Source: Prosthecobacter gellanilyticus
GTDB lineage: Bacteria; Verrucomicrobiota; Verrucomicrobiia; Verrucomicrobiales; Verrucomicrobiaceae
Direction: 5' to 3'
Length of the DNA stretch: 64,000 bases
Assembly: GCF_007992435.1 (NCBI RefSeq)
Contig: NZ_BKAG01000002.1
Location: 124,001-188,000, forward strand
The notes under the pieces: model-generated
What the model saw: only the letters and a program-made list of their open reading frames with translations
The model's database searches: none
What the model was told of the DNA's origin: nothing
Translations under genes and position numbers: made by a program
Part shown: in pieces, positions 1 through 8,270 of the stretch
How positions within the stretch are numbered: the stretch's first letter is position 1
How the letters are laid out: every line of letters begins with the position of its first letter

Positions 1-2
1 CT

Positions 3-230
3 GAGTTTGATGCCGTGCTCTCCGACCTCGGCCTGCCAGATGGCACCGGTCATGAGCTCATGGATCTCTTGCGCGAGCGGCATGGCCTTCGCGGCATCGC
101 CTTCAGCGGCTTTGGCACGGAACTGGACATGCAAAACTCCCTGAAGGCAGGCTTCGTGGCCCATCTCATCAAGCCCGCGCAGTTCAGCGAGATCCGTCGC
201 GCCTTGCAGTTAATTCACACCGGCGCGTAG
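3..230 (+). CDS. Response regulator receiver domain, C-terminal fragment (5' end outside window)
   Basis: The frame is open from the first bases and ends at TAG 228-230, so the gene begins upstream. The visible 75 residues start at EFDAVLSDLGLPDGTG, the strand carrying the phospho-acceptor Asp (in LSDLGLPDG) of CheY-like receivers. The conserved Lys of the fifth strand lies in the later LIKPAQF motif. It ends just after the last receiver helix, so it is either a single-domain regulator or the C-terminal receiver of a hybrid histidine kinase; typical hybrid kinases end this way. A perfect inverted repeat follows 15 bases later. The partner kinase and output cannot be seen. Confidence 0.85.
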   Translation, partial: EFDAVLSDLGLPDGTGHELMDLLRERHGLRGIAFSGFGTELDMQNSLKAGFVAHLIKPAQFSEIRRALQLIHTGA

Positions 231-244
231 TCTTGAAAATGACA

Positions 245-273
245 ATGCCGCCAGACCGGAGATCTGGCGGCAT
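245..273. terminator. Hairpin between convergent genes, probable bidirectional terminator
   Basis: An 11-bp perfect stem (ATGCCGCCAGA at 245-255 pairing with 263-273) encloses a 7-base loop. It lies between the stop of the receiver gene and the stop of the leftward DUF1080 gene. Short A/T-rich stretches flank both sides, but there is no long U-run, so strength is uncertain. Confidence 0.6.
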
Positions 274-292
274 CAAATCTTTGTGGAAAGAG

Positions 293-970
293 TTACTTCA
301 GCTCCTGAATCTTGATGTTTCTCCACATTACTTCCTTGCCCACGGCCTCGGTCTTCTTGCCGATGCCATGCACCTGCAGGGCGATGACACCTTCCTTGGT
401 CATGTCATCGGTTAGGTCAGCCGCAGCCACCCCGTTAATGAAGGTCTTAATGCTGTTGCCACGGCACTCGATGCGGGCCGTGTTCCACTCACCCTGCTTG
501 AAGGCCTTGCGGGCGGCCTCGTTGTTCTTCAGGTCAAAAAGCCAGCCACGGCGGCCTTCATCATACACACCGCCCGTGTAGGCGCGTGCGCTCGGGTCGA
601 TCTCAAACTGATAGCCGTGCACACGATCAGCCGGGAATTTCTTCTTCTTGCCGGCGATCTCCACCTCAGTCTCCTGAGTGTAGTAGTTGCTGCGGAACTG
701 GATGCCCGAGTTCATCGACGGATCGACCTTGAACTCGAGTTCCAGGATGAAGTTCGAATACTTCTTCGCCGTGCACAGGAAGGAGTTGCCCGTGTTCGGC
801 ACCGTCTTGCCCACCACGGCGCCATCCTGCACACGATACTCGGCAGCGCCGCTGTGCTGCTCCCAGCCGGTGAGGGTTTTGCCATCAAAGAGCGGGGTGA
901 ACCCATCCTCGGCGACGAGAGGCATGGCCAGGGTGAGAAGGGCGGCGAAAAGGAAGGTAGTTCTAAACAT
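293..970 (-). CDS. Secreted DUF1080 (3-keto-disaccharide hydrolase-like) protein
   Basis: This 225-residue protein has a hydrophobic signal peptide (about residues 1-20, ending AMPLVA). The rest is a single DUF1080 domain with the hallmark opening FTPLFDGKTLTGWEQ and the core LELEFKV ... NSGIQFRS, a concanavalin-like beta-sandwich. Members hydrolyse 3-keto-glycosides made by Gfo/Idh/MocA oxidoreductases or bind carbohydrate. That fits the Tat-exported Gfo/Idh/MocA gene 76 bases upstream on the same strand, which is likely co-transcribed. The substrate cannot be told from sequence. The ATG at 970 has no Shine-Dalgarno but places the signal peptide correctly. Confidence 0.88.
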   Translation of the reverse strand: MFRTTFLFAALLTLAMPLVAEDGFTPLFDGKTLTGWEQHSGAAEYRVQDGAVVGKTVPNTGNSFLCTAKKYSNFILELEFKVDPSMNSGIQFRSNYYTQETEVEIAGKKKKFPADRVHGYQFEIDPSARAYTGGVYDEGRRGWLFDLKNNEAARKAFKQGEWNTARIECRGNSIKTFINGVAAADLTDDMTKEGVIALQVHGIGKKTEAVGKEVMWRNIKIQELK

Positions 971-1046
971 AGGGGCGCTATCAACGTGGCATCACCGCCG
1001 CGTCTGGCGGTGATTTTTGAGGAAACGAGAACCCAGGGCAGGGAGA

Positions 1047-2492
1047 TCAACTGATCTCCGGCACCACAAACGGCTCGCGATACTTGTTCTTGAGCATGTC
1101 ATTCGCCGCATCGTTGTCGATGAAGCGCTCCTCTTTGCCGTTCATCTTCAGCACAGGGCCGAGCGTCAGCTTGTCCTTCTCCACATCCACATCGTTCTTG
1201 CCGAGATGCTCCTTCATGCGCTCAAAGGTGTCGGCCGCAAAGCTGTCTCCCTTGATCTTCTCCAGGATCTCTCCCGAAGCCGCCTTTTGCCCCAAGCGAT
1301 GACTGATGTTCCCCGTGTGGCAGAGCGCGCTGGAAAGATGCCCCTCTAAAATGTCCGCATGCAGATCATCCACACGTCGGCTGCGACAGGCATTGATGAA
1401 GTTTTTGAAATGGTCCTCGCTGCCTTCGAACTTCTTGATCTCCTTGCCATCCTTGTCGTAGGCGATGGCACTGGAATAGTTCGGCACTACCACATAGCCA
1501 CCTTCACACTCCACGATCACACCCACACCGGCGCCCTTGAACTTGTCCATGTTCTTGCTGTCCGTTTTCTCCGGCAGGCCGCGGACTTCAAAGATCATCG
1601 GAGCCTTTTCGTAGCCGTGGTAAATGATCTGCGTGTTCGCGGTTTCGCCATCGTCTTCATAACCCAGACGGCCACCCACGCTCCACACGCTCGGAGACAG
1701 CTCCATCTCACCGAGGAACCAGCGCGCGATGTCCATCTGATGGATGCCCTGGTTGCCGAGGTCGCCGTTTCCATAGGCCCAGGTCCAGTGCCAGTCATAG
1801 TGCAGCTTCTTGCGGGTCAGCGCCGTCTTCGGACTCGGGCCGCACCAGAGATCATAGTCAATCGTGTCCGGGATCTTCTGCTCACCCTCGGCCTTGCCGA
1901 TGCTCGCGCGGCGCTTGTAGCACAGACCGCGTGAGAGCAGGATCTTGCCGAGATTGCCTCCCTGCACCCACTTCACCGCCTCGCCGATGCCTTTGCGGCT
2001 GGAACGGCTCTGCGTGCCAGTTTGCACAATCTTGTTATACTTGCGCGCCGCCTTCACCATCTGCCGGCCTTCCCACACACAGTGAGACACAGGCTTCTCC
2101 ACATACACATCCTTGCCCGCCTGCACGGCCCAGATCGTGGCCAGCGCATGCCAGTGGTTCGGCGTGGCGATGCTCACCGCATCGATATCCTTGTTTTCAA
2201 AGAGACGGCGCATGTCGCTGTAGCCCACGACCTTGTTGCCCTCCTTGTCGAAATTCTGCACATGCTTGTTCAGCACATTGCTGTCCACATCACACAGCGC
2301 GGCCACCTTCACGCCGTCACTCTTCAGTTTGTTGTAGCCGCTGATGTGGCTGCCTCCGCGTCCGCCAAAGCCGATGACGGCCATGTTGATCGTGTCGCCC
2401 GGGCTTTTCTGCGCCCAGGAGGTTTTGGCGATGTAGAACACGCCGGTGGATGCGGCGACGGATTGGGTGAGGAAGCGGCGGCGGTTGGTCAT
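1047..2492 (-). CDS. Tat-exported Gfo/Idh/MocA family oxidoreductase
   Basis: This 481-residue protein begins with a twin-arginine signal (TNRRRFLTQSVAAS, residues 2-15) followed by a hydrophobic segment. Next comes the Rossmann fold with the dinucleotide loop VIGFGGRGGSH (about residues 39-49). The EKPVSHCVWEGR motif (about residues 132-143) holds the EKP signature of this family. The C-terminal half matches the Gfo/Idh/MocA bacterial-type alpha/beta domain. Such exported proteins oxidise sugars or glycosides using a tightly bound NAD(P) cofactor carried through the Tat system. The DUF1080 gene follows directly, suggesting a keto-glycoside pathway: oxidise first, then hydrolyse. The ATG at 2492 is chosen because it gives a standard n-region before RRRF. 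Confidence 0.9.
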   Translation of the reverse strand: MTNRRRFLTQSVAASTGVFYIAKTSWAQKSPGDTINMAVIGFGGRGGSHISGYNKLKSDGVKVAALCDVDSNVLNKHVQNFDKEGNKVVGYSDMRRLFENKDIDAVSIATPNHWHALATIWAVQAGKDVYVEKPVSHCVWEGRQMVKAARKYNKIVQTGTQSRSSRKGIGEAVKWVQGGNLGKILLSRGLCYKRRASIGKAEGEQKIPDTIDYDLWCGPSPKTALTRKKLHYDWHWTWAYGNGDLGNQGIHQMDIARWFLGEMELSPSVWSVGGRLGYEDDGETANTQIIYHGYEKAPMIFEVRGLPEKTDSKNMDKFKGAGVGVIVECEGGYVVVPNYSSAIAYDKDGKEIKKFEGSEDHFKNFINACRSRRVDDLHADILEGHLSSALCHTGNISHRLGQKAASGEILEKIKGDSFAADTFERMKEHLGKNDVDVEKDKLTLGPVLKMNGKEERFIDNDAANDMLKNKYREPFVVPEIS

Positions 2493-2653
2493 GGCTCTTC
2501 ATATACGATCACGCTTCGTCAGCCTTACGGAGATCATAGCGGGTGGGTCAATCTTGTCGGCAGGGCAGGGAAGGGAATCATCGCAGGTGGATTCACGATT
2601 TGCAGGTCGGCTTGATGCTGTAACTTGGGCAGCTCTTTGAGTTATTGTCCTCC

Positions 2654-5146
2654 ATGAAGACAGCCCCCACTTCGATCATTCGCCGCGCGGTGTTCAGCCT
2701 CGCCCGATTGCCGAGGCCCTTGGGCTTCATCGGGTATCATCTGCTGAATGTCCTGCACTACCTGTATCTGACTCGCGTGGCCTGCATCGGCCTGCTGGCA
2801 ATGCTGTTGCTGCCCTTGCTGGCCTGCGGCCCTCTGCGCACCTCGGTGCTGGGGGCTTACGATGCCCGCACGCTTCCTGGCGCCCTGATCATCGGCTTCT
2901 CCCTGGTCATCACCGTCGGCTGTCTCATTCATCAGCGGAAGCTGGTGGACATGCATGGGGACATTCGTTTTGACGCACCTGTGGATACACTGAAGCCGGG
3001 CATGGTGAGGGCCTGGAACTGGATCGCTTCCATCGCCGTGCTGTTGAACATGGTCGTCGTGCTGCGCGCCTCGAACAGGGAGCTCTGGCCCATGCTGCTC
3101 AAAGGACTCATCGCCGGTGCCTGCTGCGGCATCATTATGCGGGCAGGGCTGGGAAGGATCGAGCGGAAGCTGGTCGACCTGCGCCATGGCTGGCCAGCTG
3201 ATATTCTGAGTTTCCTGGTCTCCAACGGCCTTTGCAAATCACCCGGGCTGATCGAGTTGCGAGACAAAGACAAGCCTTTCTCATTCACGAACGTGACGCT
3301 GGCGGACGGCCACCTCAGCGTGCTCGCCTACGGCAGTCTGCTGGTCATCATCTTCCTTGTCGTAGATGAGGGGGTGATCCATCCGCTCGCCTCGCTGCTG
3401 TTGCTCATTTGCGTGCTCTCCCTCTTGCTGAGCAGTGTGGCCTTCATTCTGGATCGTCATCGGGTGCCCTTGATGGCCGGCATCGTCGCTTACTGCACCT
3501 TCACCAACCTTTGGCGCGAGAGTGATCACTACTATCCGGTGCTGCCTCGTGCCCCATCCGCGCCAGCGTTGCCGACCCCAGCCGGCATCGTGGAGAAAAG
3601 CATTGAGGAACACCGTCCGCTGGTGATCGTCTCCACCGCTGGCGGCGGCATTCAGTCCGCAGCCTGGACCACACGAGTTCTGGAGCAGCTCGAGGTGCAG
3701 ATGGCCGCGGCGGGCAGCCCAGGCTTTCATGACTCGGTCAGACTCATCAGCGGTGTTTCCGGAGGCAGCGTGGGCGCTCTTCACTATGCCTATGCTGTGG
3801 GCATGAATCCCAGCGCTCCCGATCTCGACAACGCTGCGAAGGCCGCCTCCGCGAGCAGTCTGACCGAGGCCGTGGTGGGCATGGTGAAAAAAGACCTGCT
3901 TCGCGCCACCTTTCCCTCCGCCTTCACCTCGGAGGAGATGCTCTTCAATGATCGTGGCCGCATGCTGGAGTATGCCTGGGCGGAGAATGCCGAGCTTCTG
4001 TATGGCTTCGGAGGTCTGGAGCACGCCACCCTGGAAAGATGGGCGGCTGACGCGTTAAAATTAGTTAGGCCTGCCTTGATCTTTAATTCGACCATCGTCG
4101 AGACTGGCGAGCGCATGGCCATCTCCACCAGCCCGCGCAGCCCGCTAGGCTATTTGCAACCGCCAAGAGCGGGCAACTTCGAGTTCACGGAGCGCTACAT
4201 CGCGGACATTCCCATGCTCACCGCGGCCAGGCTTTCCGCCACCTTTCCTCTGATCAGTCCCGCTGCACGTCCCGCCATCTCCGATGGCAAGGGCAACGGC
4301 CTCATCCTCCCCGGCACAGAGAATGCCGGTGTCTTTCCAGTGGGTGGCAGCCTGCATCATGCCGTGGATGGCGGTTACTTTGAGAACAGCGGCATGGTCG
4401 GTGCTCTGGAGTGGCTGGACGAAGCCCTCACCACGCTGAGCAAGGCCGGCCGTGAACTGCCGGACGAGGTCATGGTCATCGAACTCGCCGCTTTTCCTGC
4501 ACCGCCAGCCGACCCCATGCGTCTCACCCCTGTGGACCTTGGCCGGACATCCCAGGGGGCTCTCTATGACGTGCTCTCTCCAGGCCTCACGATGATGCAT
4601 GTCCGCAATAGCAGTCAGTCCGCTTACGCCGGTCAGTTGCTGGCCCAGTTCAGCCTGCGCTGGCAGCTGGAACTGGAGTCCAAATACCAGCGGCCTCCCG
4701 GCAGGCCCTTCATTCGCCACGTGCGCTTGCTGCCCAAGACTCCGATGCCTCCGACTGAAAACGATCAGCGGGGAATACTGCAGCGCTTTGCCGACTGGTT
4801 CTTCATTCCTGCGGACATGATGAAGGCACCCCTTTCCTGGCACCTGCGCCCCAGCGAGATTGCCCAGATCGACAGCTCCGCGCGCGAAGCGGTGAGCACC
4901 ATGCTGCAAACCAAGGAGATCCTGCCGCAAACCGCCATCATGGCCCAACAACAATTGGTTCCACCGCAAACGACGGATCTCCCCGCTCCCGTGGCCGCAC
5001 CTCCGCCGACCATGCAGCCCATCGTCAATCCAGGCTCGGCATCAGCCGAATACCTGGTGAAGCCCCAGCAGCTCAATCGCGATCTGTTGAAGACATTCAT
5101 CTCACCAAAGTCAGGCAAGACAGAACCGGCCCCGGGAAACCCATGA
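2654..5146 (+). CDS. Membrane-anchored patatin-like phospholipase
   Basis: About 830 residues. The first 300 hold roughly six hydrophobic segments (e.g. CIGLLAMLLLPLLACG, LIIGFSLVITVGCLI, VLAYGSLLVIIFLVV). A patatin-like domain follows. An oxyanion-type glycine run (STAGGGIQSA, near residue 322) is followed by the nucleophile elbow ISGVSGGSVG (near residue 370, GxSxG). The catalytic Asp is in DGGYFENSG (near residue 571), giving a complete Ser-Asp dyad. The C-terminus is Pro/Ala/Gln-rich. Patatin domains hydrolyse acyl chains from lipids; the anchor suggests action at the membrane. A TTG at 2645 would add three residues, but ATG 2654 is preferred. It overlaps the next gene by four bases (ATGA). 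Substrate unknown. Confidence 0.85.
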   Translation: MKTAPTSIIRRAVFSLARLPRPLGFIGYHLLNVLHYLYLTRVACIGLLAMLLLPLLACGPLRTSVLGAYDARTLPGALIIGFSLVITVGCLIHQRKLVDMHGDIRFDAPVDTLKPGMVRAWNWIASIAVLLNMVVVLRASNRELWPMLLKGLIAGACCGIIMRAGLGRIERKLVDLRHGWPADILSFLVSNGLCKSPGLIELRDKDKPFSFTNVTLADGHLSVLAYGSLLVIIFLVVDEGVIHPLASLLLLICVLSLLLSSVAFILDRHRVPLMAGIVAYCTFTNLWRESDHYYPVLPRAPSAPALPTPAGIVEKSIEEHRPLVIVSTAGGGIQSAAWTTRVLEQLEVQMAAAGSPGFHDSVRLISGVSGGSVGALHYAYAVGMNPSAPDLDNAAKAASASSLTEAVVGMVKKDLLRATFPSAFTSEEMLFNDRGRMLEYAWAENAELLYGFGGLEHATLERWAADALKLVRPALIFNSTIVETGERMAISTSPRSPLGYLQPPRAGNFEFTERYIADIPMLTAARLSATFPLISPAARPAISDGKGNGLILPGTENAGVFPVGGSLHHAVDGGYFENSGMVGALEWLDEALTTLSKAGRELPDEVMVIELAAFPAPPADPMRLTPVDLGRTSQGALYDVLSPGLTMMHVRNSSQSAYAGQLLAQFSLRWQLELESKYQRPPGRPFIRHVRLLPKTPMPPTENDQRGILQRFADWFFIPADMMKAPLSWHLRPSEIAQIDSSAREAVSTMLQTKEILPQTAIMAQQQLVPPQTTDLPAPVAAPPPTMQPIVNPGSASAEYLVKPQQLNRDLLKTFISPKSGKTEPAPGNP

Positions 5147-5895
5147 GCACGCGATCCTCCCTGAAGCCCATCTTCTGGCTCACCATCGTGGCCTGGCTCA
5201 TCACACTCGTGACCACGCTGATCATGCGGGGAGAGGCAGACTGGAGCCGCTCCATGATACGCCTCCAGGACCTCGGCTTCGACTACGGCGGCACCAGCCC
5301 CATCGTGGCCCTGGGCCTCGCAGGCGGGCAGGAGGGCATCGACAAACTTCTGCCGCCGCATTTGAAAAGTGGCAGGCATGACCGCGATGTCGCCACCGCC
5401 ATCACCCAATGGGATTTTGCCTTCATCGTTGGTTATGCCTCGCTTTTCATCCTGCTGGTGCTCCGGCAGAAAAAGGGTGCCTTGCGCTCCTTGCAGATCG
5501 GCTTGGTCATCCTGGGTGCCTTGCTGGACGTGGTGGAAAACTTCGAGCTGCTGGCGGCCATCTACCGGGCGCCGGGCTGGATCCCGTTCCTGCCCAAGCT
5601 GCTGGCCACTGCGGCCACGGTGAAATGGATGGCACTTTTCCTCGTCTTTGTGCTGCTGGGATACGCGGAGCTGACCCAGTCCACTTATGATACCCTTCCT
5701 GCCTTCTGGCGCTGTCTGATGGGAGTGCTCATGCTGTTGGGCGGAGTCGTCGGATTCTGGTGGATGGGAGGCCTGCATTCCGGCCTGTTGATTCAAAACG
5801 GCTACGCCTTTGCCGTGGCGTCCCTGGCCATCCTGCCGGTGCGCTTCTTCACGCCTGACGGAAACTGGCGCCACCCGGTGCCCGAAGACACGTGA
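5143..5895 (+). CDS. Hypothetical multi-pass membrane protein
   Basis: This 250-residue protein has about six hydrophobic segments: PIFWLTIVAWLITLVTTLI near the start, FAFIVGYASLFILLVL, LQIGLVILGALLDVV, VKWMALFLVFVLLGY, LMGVLMLLGGVVGFWWMGG, and a short C-terminal one. I do not recognise the family. The four-base ATGA overlap with the patatin-like gene points to translational coupling, so it may be a subunit or anchor for that enzyme. No catalytic motif is evident. Confidence 0.75.
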   Translation: MSTRSSLKPIFWLTIVAWLITLVTTLIMRGEADWSRSMIRLQDLGFDYGGTSPIVALGLAGGQEGIDKLLPPHLKSGRHDRDVATAITQWDFAFIVGYASLFILLVLRQKKGALRSLQIGLVILGALLDVVENFELLAAIYRAPGWIPFLPKLLATAATVKWMALFLVFVLLGYAELTQSTYDTLPAFWRCLMGVLMLLGGVVGFWWMGGLHSGLLIQNGYAFAVASLAILPVRFFTPDGNWRHPVPEDT

Positions 5896-5973
5896 AGCCT
5901 TGTGATCAGGCCTCCCGCGCATTTGCAGGTGACATCCCACCGCTTTGCCGCGATGGGGTCCGCCTTCGCTGCC

Positions 5974-6984
5974 ATGCCTCCGACCCCCGAACATATCCTG
6001 CAAACCGGCCTCGCCTTCTGGAACTCCAAGGCGCTGCTCACCGCCGTGGAACTGGAGATCTTCACGCATCTCGCCCAGCAGCCTGGGAACCTCGCCGATC
6101 TTCAATCGCGCCTCAAACTGCACCCTCGTGGCGCTCGCGATTTCCTCGATGCACTCGTCGCCCTCGGCTTCCTGCTTCGCGATGACGATGGCACCTATCG
6201 CAACACCCCCGACACGGAAGTCTTCCTCGATAAAGCCAAGCCTTCCTACATCGGTGGCATCCTCGAGATGTCGAACCATCGTCTCTACCCCTTCTGGGGC
6301 GGCTTGACGGAAGCCCTGCACACCGGCTCACCGCAAAACGAAACCAAAGGCGGCGGTCAGGATCCCTTCGCCATCGTCTATGCCGATCCGGCACGGCTGC
6401 GTGAGTTCTTGCGCGCCATGTCAGGTGTGAGCCGTGGGGCGAACATGGCTATCGCGCGCCAGTTTCCGTGGGCAAACTACAGCACCTGCGCGGACATTGG
6501 CACCGCTCAGGGAGACCTCGTTTCGCAGATCGCTCTCGCGCAGCCGCACGTGAAAGGCATCGGTTACGATCTCCCGGAGGTCGGCCCCATCTTCACAGAC
6601 TACGTCGCAGGTCTCGGCCTCGCAGATCGTGTCTCCTTCCAGGCCGGCAGCTTCTTCACCGATGAGCTCCCTCAAGCTGACGTGCTCCTCTTCGGCCACA
6701 TCCTCCATGACTGGGATCTCGAAGCAAAGCAGATGCTTCTTCGCAAAGCCTACGCTGCCTTGCCTGAGGGCGGTGCCGTGGTCGTCTATGATGCCATCAT
6801 TGACGACGACCGTCGCCAGAACGCCTTTGGCCTGCTCATGAGCCTGAACATGCTCATCGAGACCCCCGGCGGCTTTGATTACAGCGGCGCGGACTGCATC
6901 GGCTGGATGCAGGAGGCAGGCTTCAAAGACTGCCGCGTCGAGCATCTCGTCGGCCCGGATTCCATGGTCATTGGTATCAAGTAA
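5974..6984 (+). CDS. SAM-dependent O-methyltransferase (Methyltransf_2 type)
   Basis: About 336 residues. The N-terminal part ([24 protein letters not shown]) is the winged-helix dimerisation domain of caffeate/hydroxyneurosporene-type O-methyltransferases. The C-terminal Rossmann domain carries the SAM loop [15 protein letters not shown] and the FGHILHDW motif, whose His is the usual catalytic base. The family methylates hydroxyls of small aromatic or polyketide compounds; the substrate here is unknown. Candidate starts are GTG 5902, ATG 5953 and ATG 5974. I chose 5974 because homology-like sequence begins there, but no start has a clear Shine-Dalgarno. Five bases separate it from the next methyltransferase gene. 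Confidence 0.85.
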   Translation: MPPTPEHILQTGLAFWNSKALLTAVELEIFTHLAQQPGNLADLQSRLKLHPRGARDFLDALVALGFLLRDDDGTYRNTPDTEVFLDKAKPSYIGGILEMSNHRLYPFWGGLTEALHTGSPQNETKGGGQDPFAIVYADPARLREFLRAMSGVSRGANMAIARQFPWANYSTCADIGTAQGDLVSQIALAQPHVKGIGYDLPEVGPIFTDYVAGLGLADRVSFQAGSFFTDELPQADVLLFGHILHDWDLEAKQMLLRKAYAALPEGGAVVVYDAIIDDDRRQNAFGLLMSLNMLIETPGGFDYSGADCIGWMQEAGFKDCRVEHLVGPDSMVIGIK

Positions 6985-6989
6985 CATTC

Positions 6990-8066
6990 ATGTCTGATCC
7001 TGTCTCAACTCCTGCGCCTGCAGCCTGGCTCGTGCGCATTCCTGAAATCTTTGAAGGCATCGCCAAAGAGGTGCTCGCACGCTTTGGTGCGACGTCACAC
7101 ACGCGGTTAGGCCTGGATTTCTACTCCATCAAGACCACGACTCCCAAGCTCATCCAGCAGTCCGAAGCCGCGAAGTTTGCGCGCTGGAACTTGCCCCTGG
7201 ATCACTCCTGGCCCTGCAACCCGCAGAAGATGGACGGCTTCATCGAGAAAGCCGCTCAGACCCTGCTGAAGAAATTTGGCGATCGCTCACCCCAGGGCAT
7301 CTTCGTCGGCCTGCTGAATCCCACTTCGCCGGACCCCTACTATCGCGGCCTCGCCTCGAACTTGCGTGGGCGCTTGCTCACCCTCTTTCCCAAGCTCACC
7401 GCAGGCACCGTCGAAGCGCAAAATCCAGGATCGGAGACTCTCTTCTGCGTTGTTGGAAAGGAAGGCCTCTTCTGCGGCATGCAGAGTCCGCGTGCCAGCA
7501 ATGGTTTCTACCCCGGCGGCAGCAAGTACATCGATCAGGATTCCCCGGACACCATCAGCCGTGCCGGCGCGAAGATCGCCGAGGCCCTGCACTACCTCCT
7601 CATGTATCGCCCGGCCATGCCCGAGCGCAGCCACTGGCTGGAACTCGGCGCCTGCCCCGGCGGTATGACCTCGGAGCTGCTCTCCCGTGGTCAATTCGTG
7701 ACGGCCATCGACAAAGCCCCGCTAGACAAGCGCCTGAACAACCGTCCCGGCCTGAAATTTGCGCACGTGGATGTCGCGGAATACGAGCCAGCGCCAAAGG
7801 CTTACTACGATGCCATGCTCTCCGACCTTAACGGCCCGCCCGAAGAGTCGATCGACCACATCATCCGCCTCTCCGGCCCCCTGAAGCCCGGCGGGTTGGT
7901 GGTCTTCACCCTCAAAGTCCCGCGCATTGAGACCGTCGACGAGCCCTGCGCCCTCTTCCGCCGCATCGTCCAGACTGCCACCGAAGCCGGTCTCCGCCTC
8001 TTCGCCCAGACCCACCTCACCTACAACCGCCACGAGTTCACCCTCTTCCTTGAGAAGAGGCGGTAG
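6990..8066 (+). CDS. RlmM/FtsJ-like RNA 2'-O-methyltransferase
   Basis: This 358-residue protein has a C-terminal Rossmann methyltransferase domain. It contains LELGACPGGMTSEL (SAM-binding loop), AIDKAPLDKRL, the YDAMLSDLNG Asp motif, and LKPGGLVVFTLKVP, which supplies the Lys of the K-D-K-E tetrad used by RrmJ/RlmM enzymes. The N-terminal half resembles the THUMP-containing region of RlmM, which methylates C2498 of 23S rRNA. Overall it looks like a divergent RlmM; the RNA target is inference. It sits five bases after the O-methyltransferase and ends just before a cluster of hairpin repeats. ATG 6990 is used. Confidence 0.75.
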   Translation: MSDPVSTPAPAAWLVRIPEIFEGIAKEVLARFGATSHTRLGLDFYSIKTTTPKLIQQSEAAKFARWNLPLDHSWPCNPQKMDGFIEKAAQTLLKKFGDRSPQGIFVGLLNPTSPDPYYRGLASNLRGRLLTLFPKLTAGTVEAQNPGSETLFCVVGKEGLFCGMQSPRASNGFYPGGSKYIDQDSPDTISRAGAKIAEALHYLLMYRPAMPERSHWLELGACPGGMTSELLSRGQFVTAIDKAPLDKRLNNRPGLKFAHVDVAEYEPAPKAYYDAMLSDLNGPPEESIDHIIRLSGPLKPGGLVVFTLKVPRIETVDEPCALFRRIVQTATEAGLRLFAQTHLTYNRHEFTLFLEKRR

Positions 8067-8080
8067 ACGCGGGCCACGTA

Positions 8081-8187
8081 AAACGAACTTTCCAGTTCGT
8101 TTGAATCGTAGAACGAACTTTCCAGTTCGTTCGGATTGGGTGAGCGCAGGCGGCCGGGAGAGAACGAGTTGGAAAACTCGTTCTACG
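8081..8187. repeat. Three copies of a TTCC-loop hairpin repeat
   Basis: Copies lie at 8081-8102, 8111-8132 and 8161-8184 (the last inverted). Each is a 9-10 bp perfect stem with a TTCC (or complementary GGAA) loop. On the matching strand, copies 1 and 2 have GAACT/AGTTC stems and copy 3 has GAGTT/AACTC, so stem changes are compensated on both arms. All share a CGTARAACGA left edge. They fill the gap between the RlmM-like gene and alaS and may also act as terminators or RNA-processing sites. Confidence 0.85.
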
Positions 8188-8270
8188 AGGGCGATGGAGC
8201 CTGCTCCCCACTCCCCCCGTTGACGGCTTCGCCGTCCCCTCCATACTCCGCGCCCTTTTCTCGCCCTCTC

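Noticed and set aside
4765-6321. Leftward frame across the patatin-like and membrane-protein genes
   Set aside because: Crosses three rightward genes with strong motifs; it is shadow coding.
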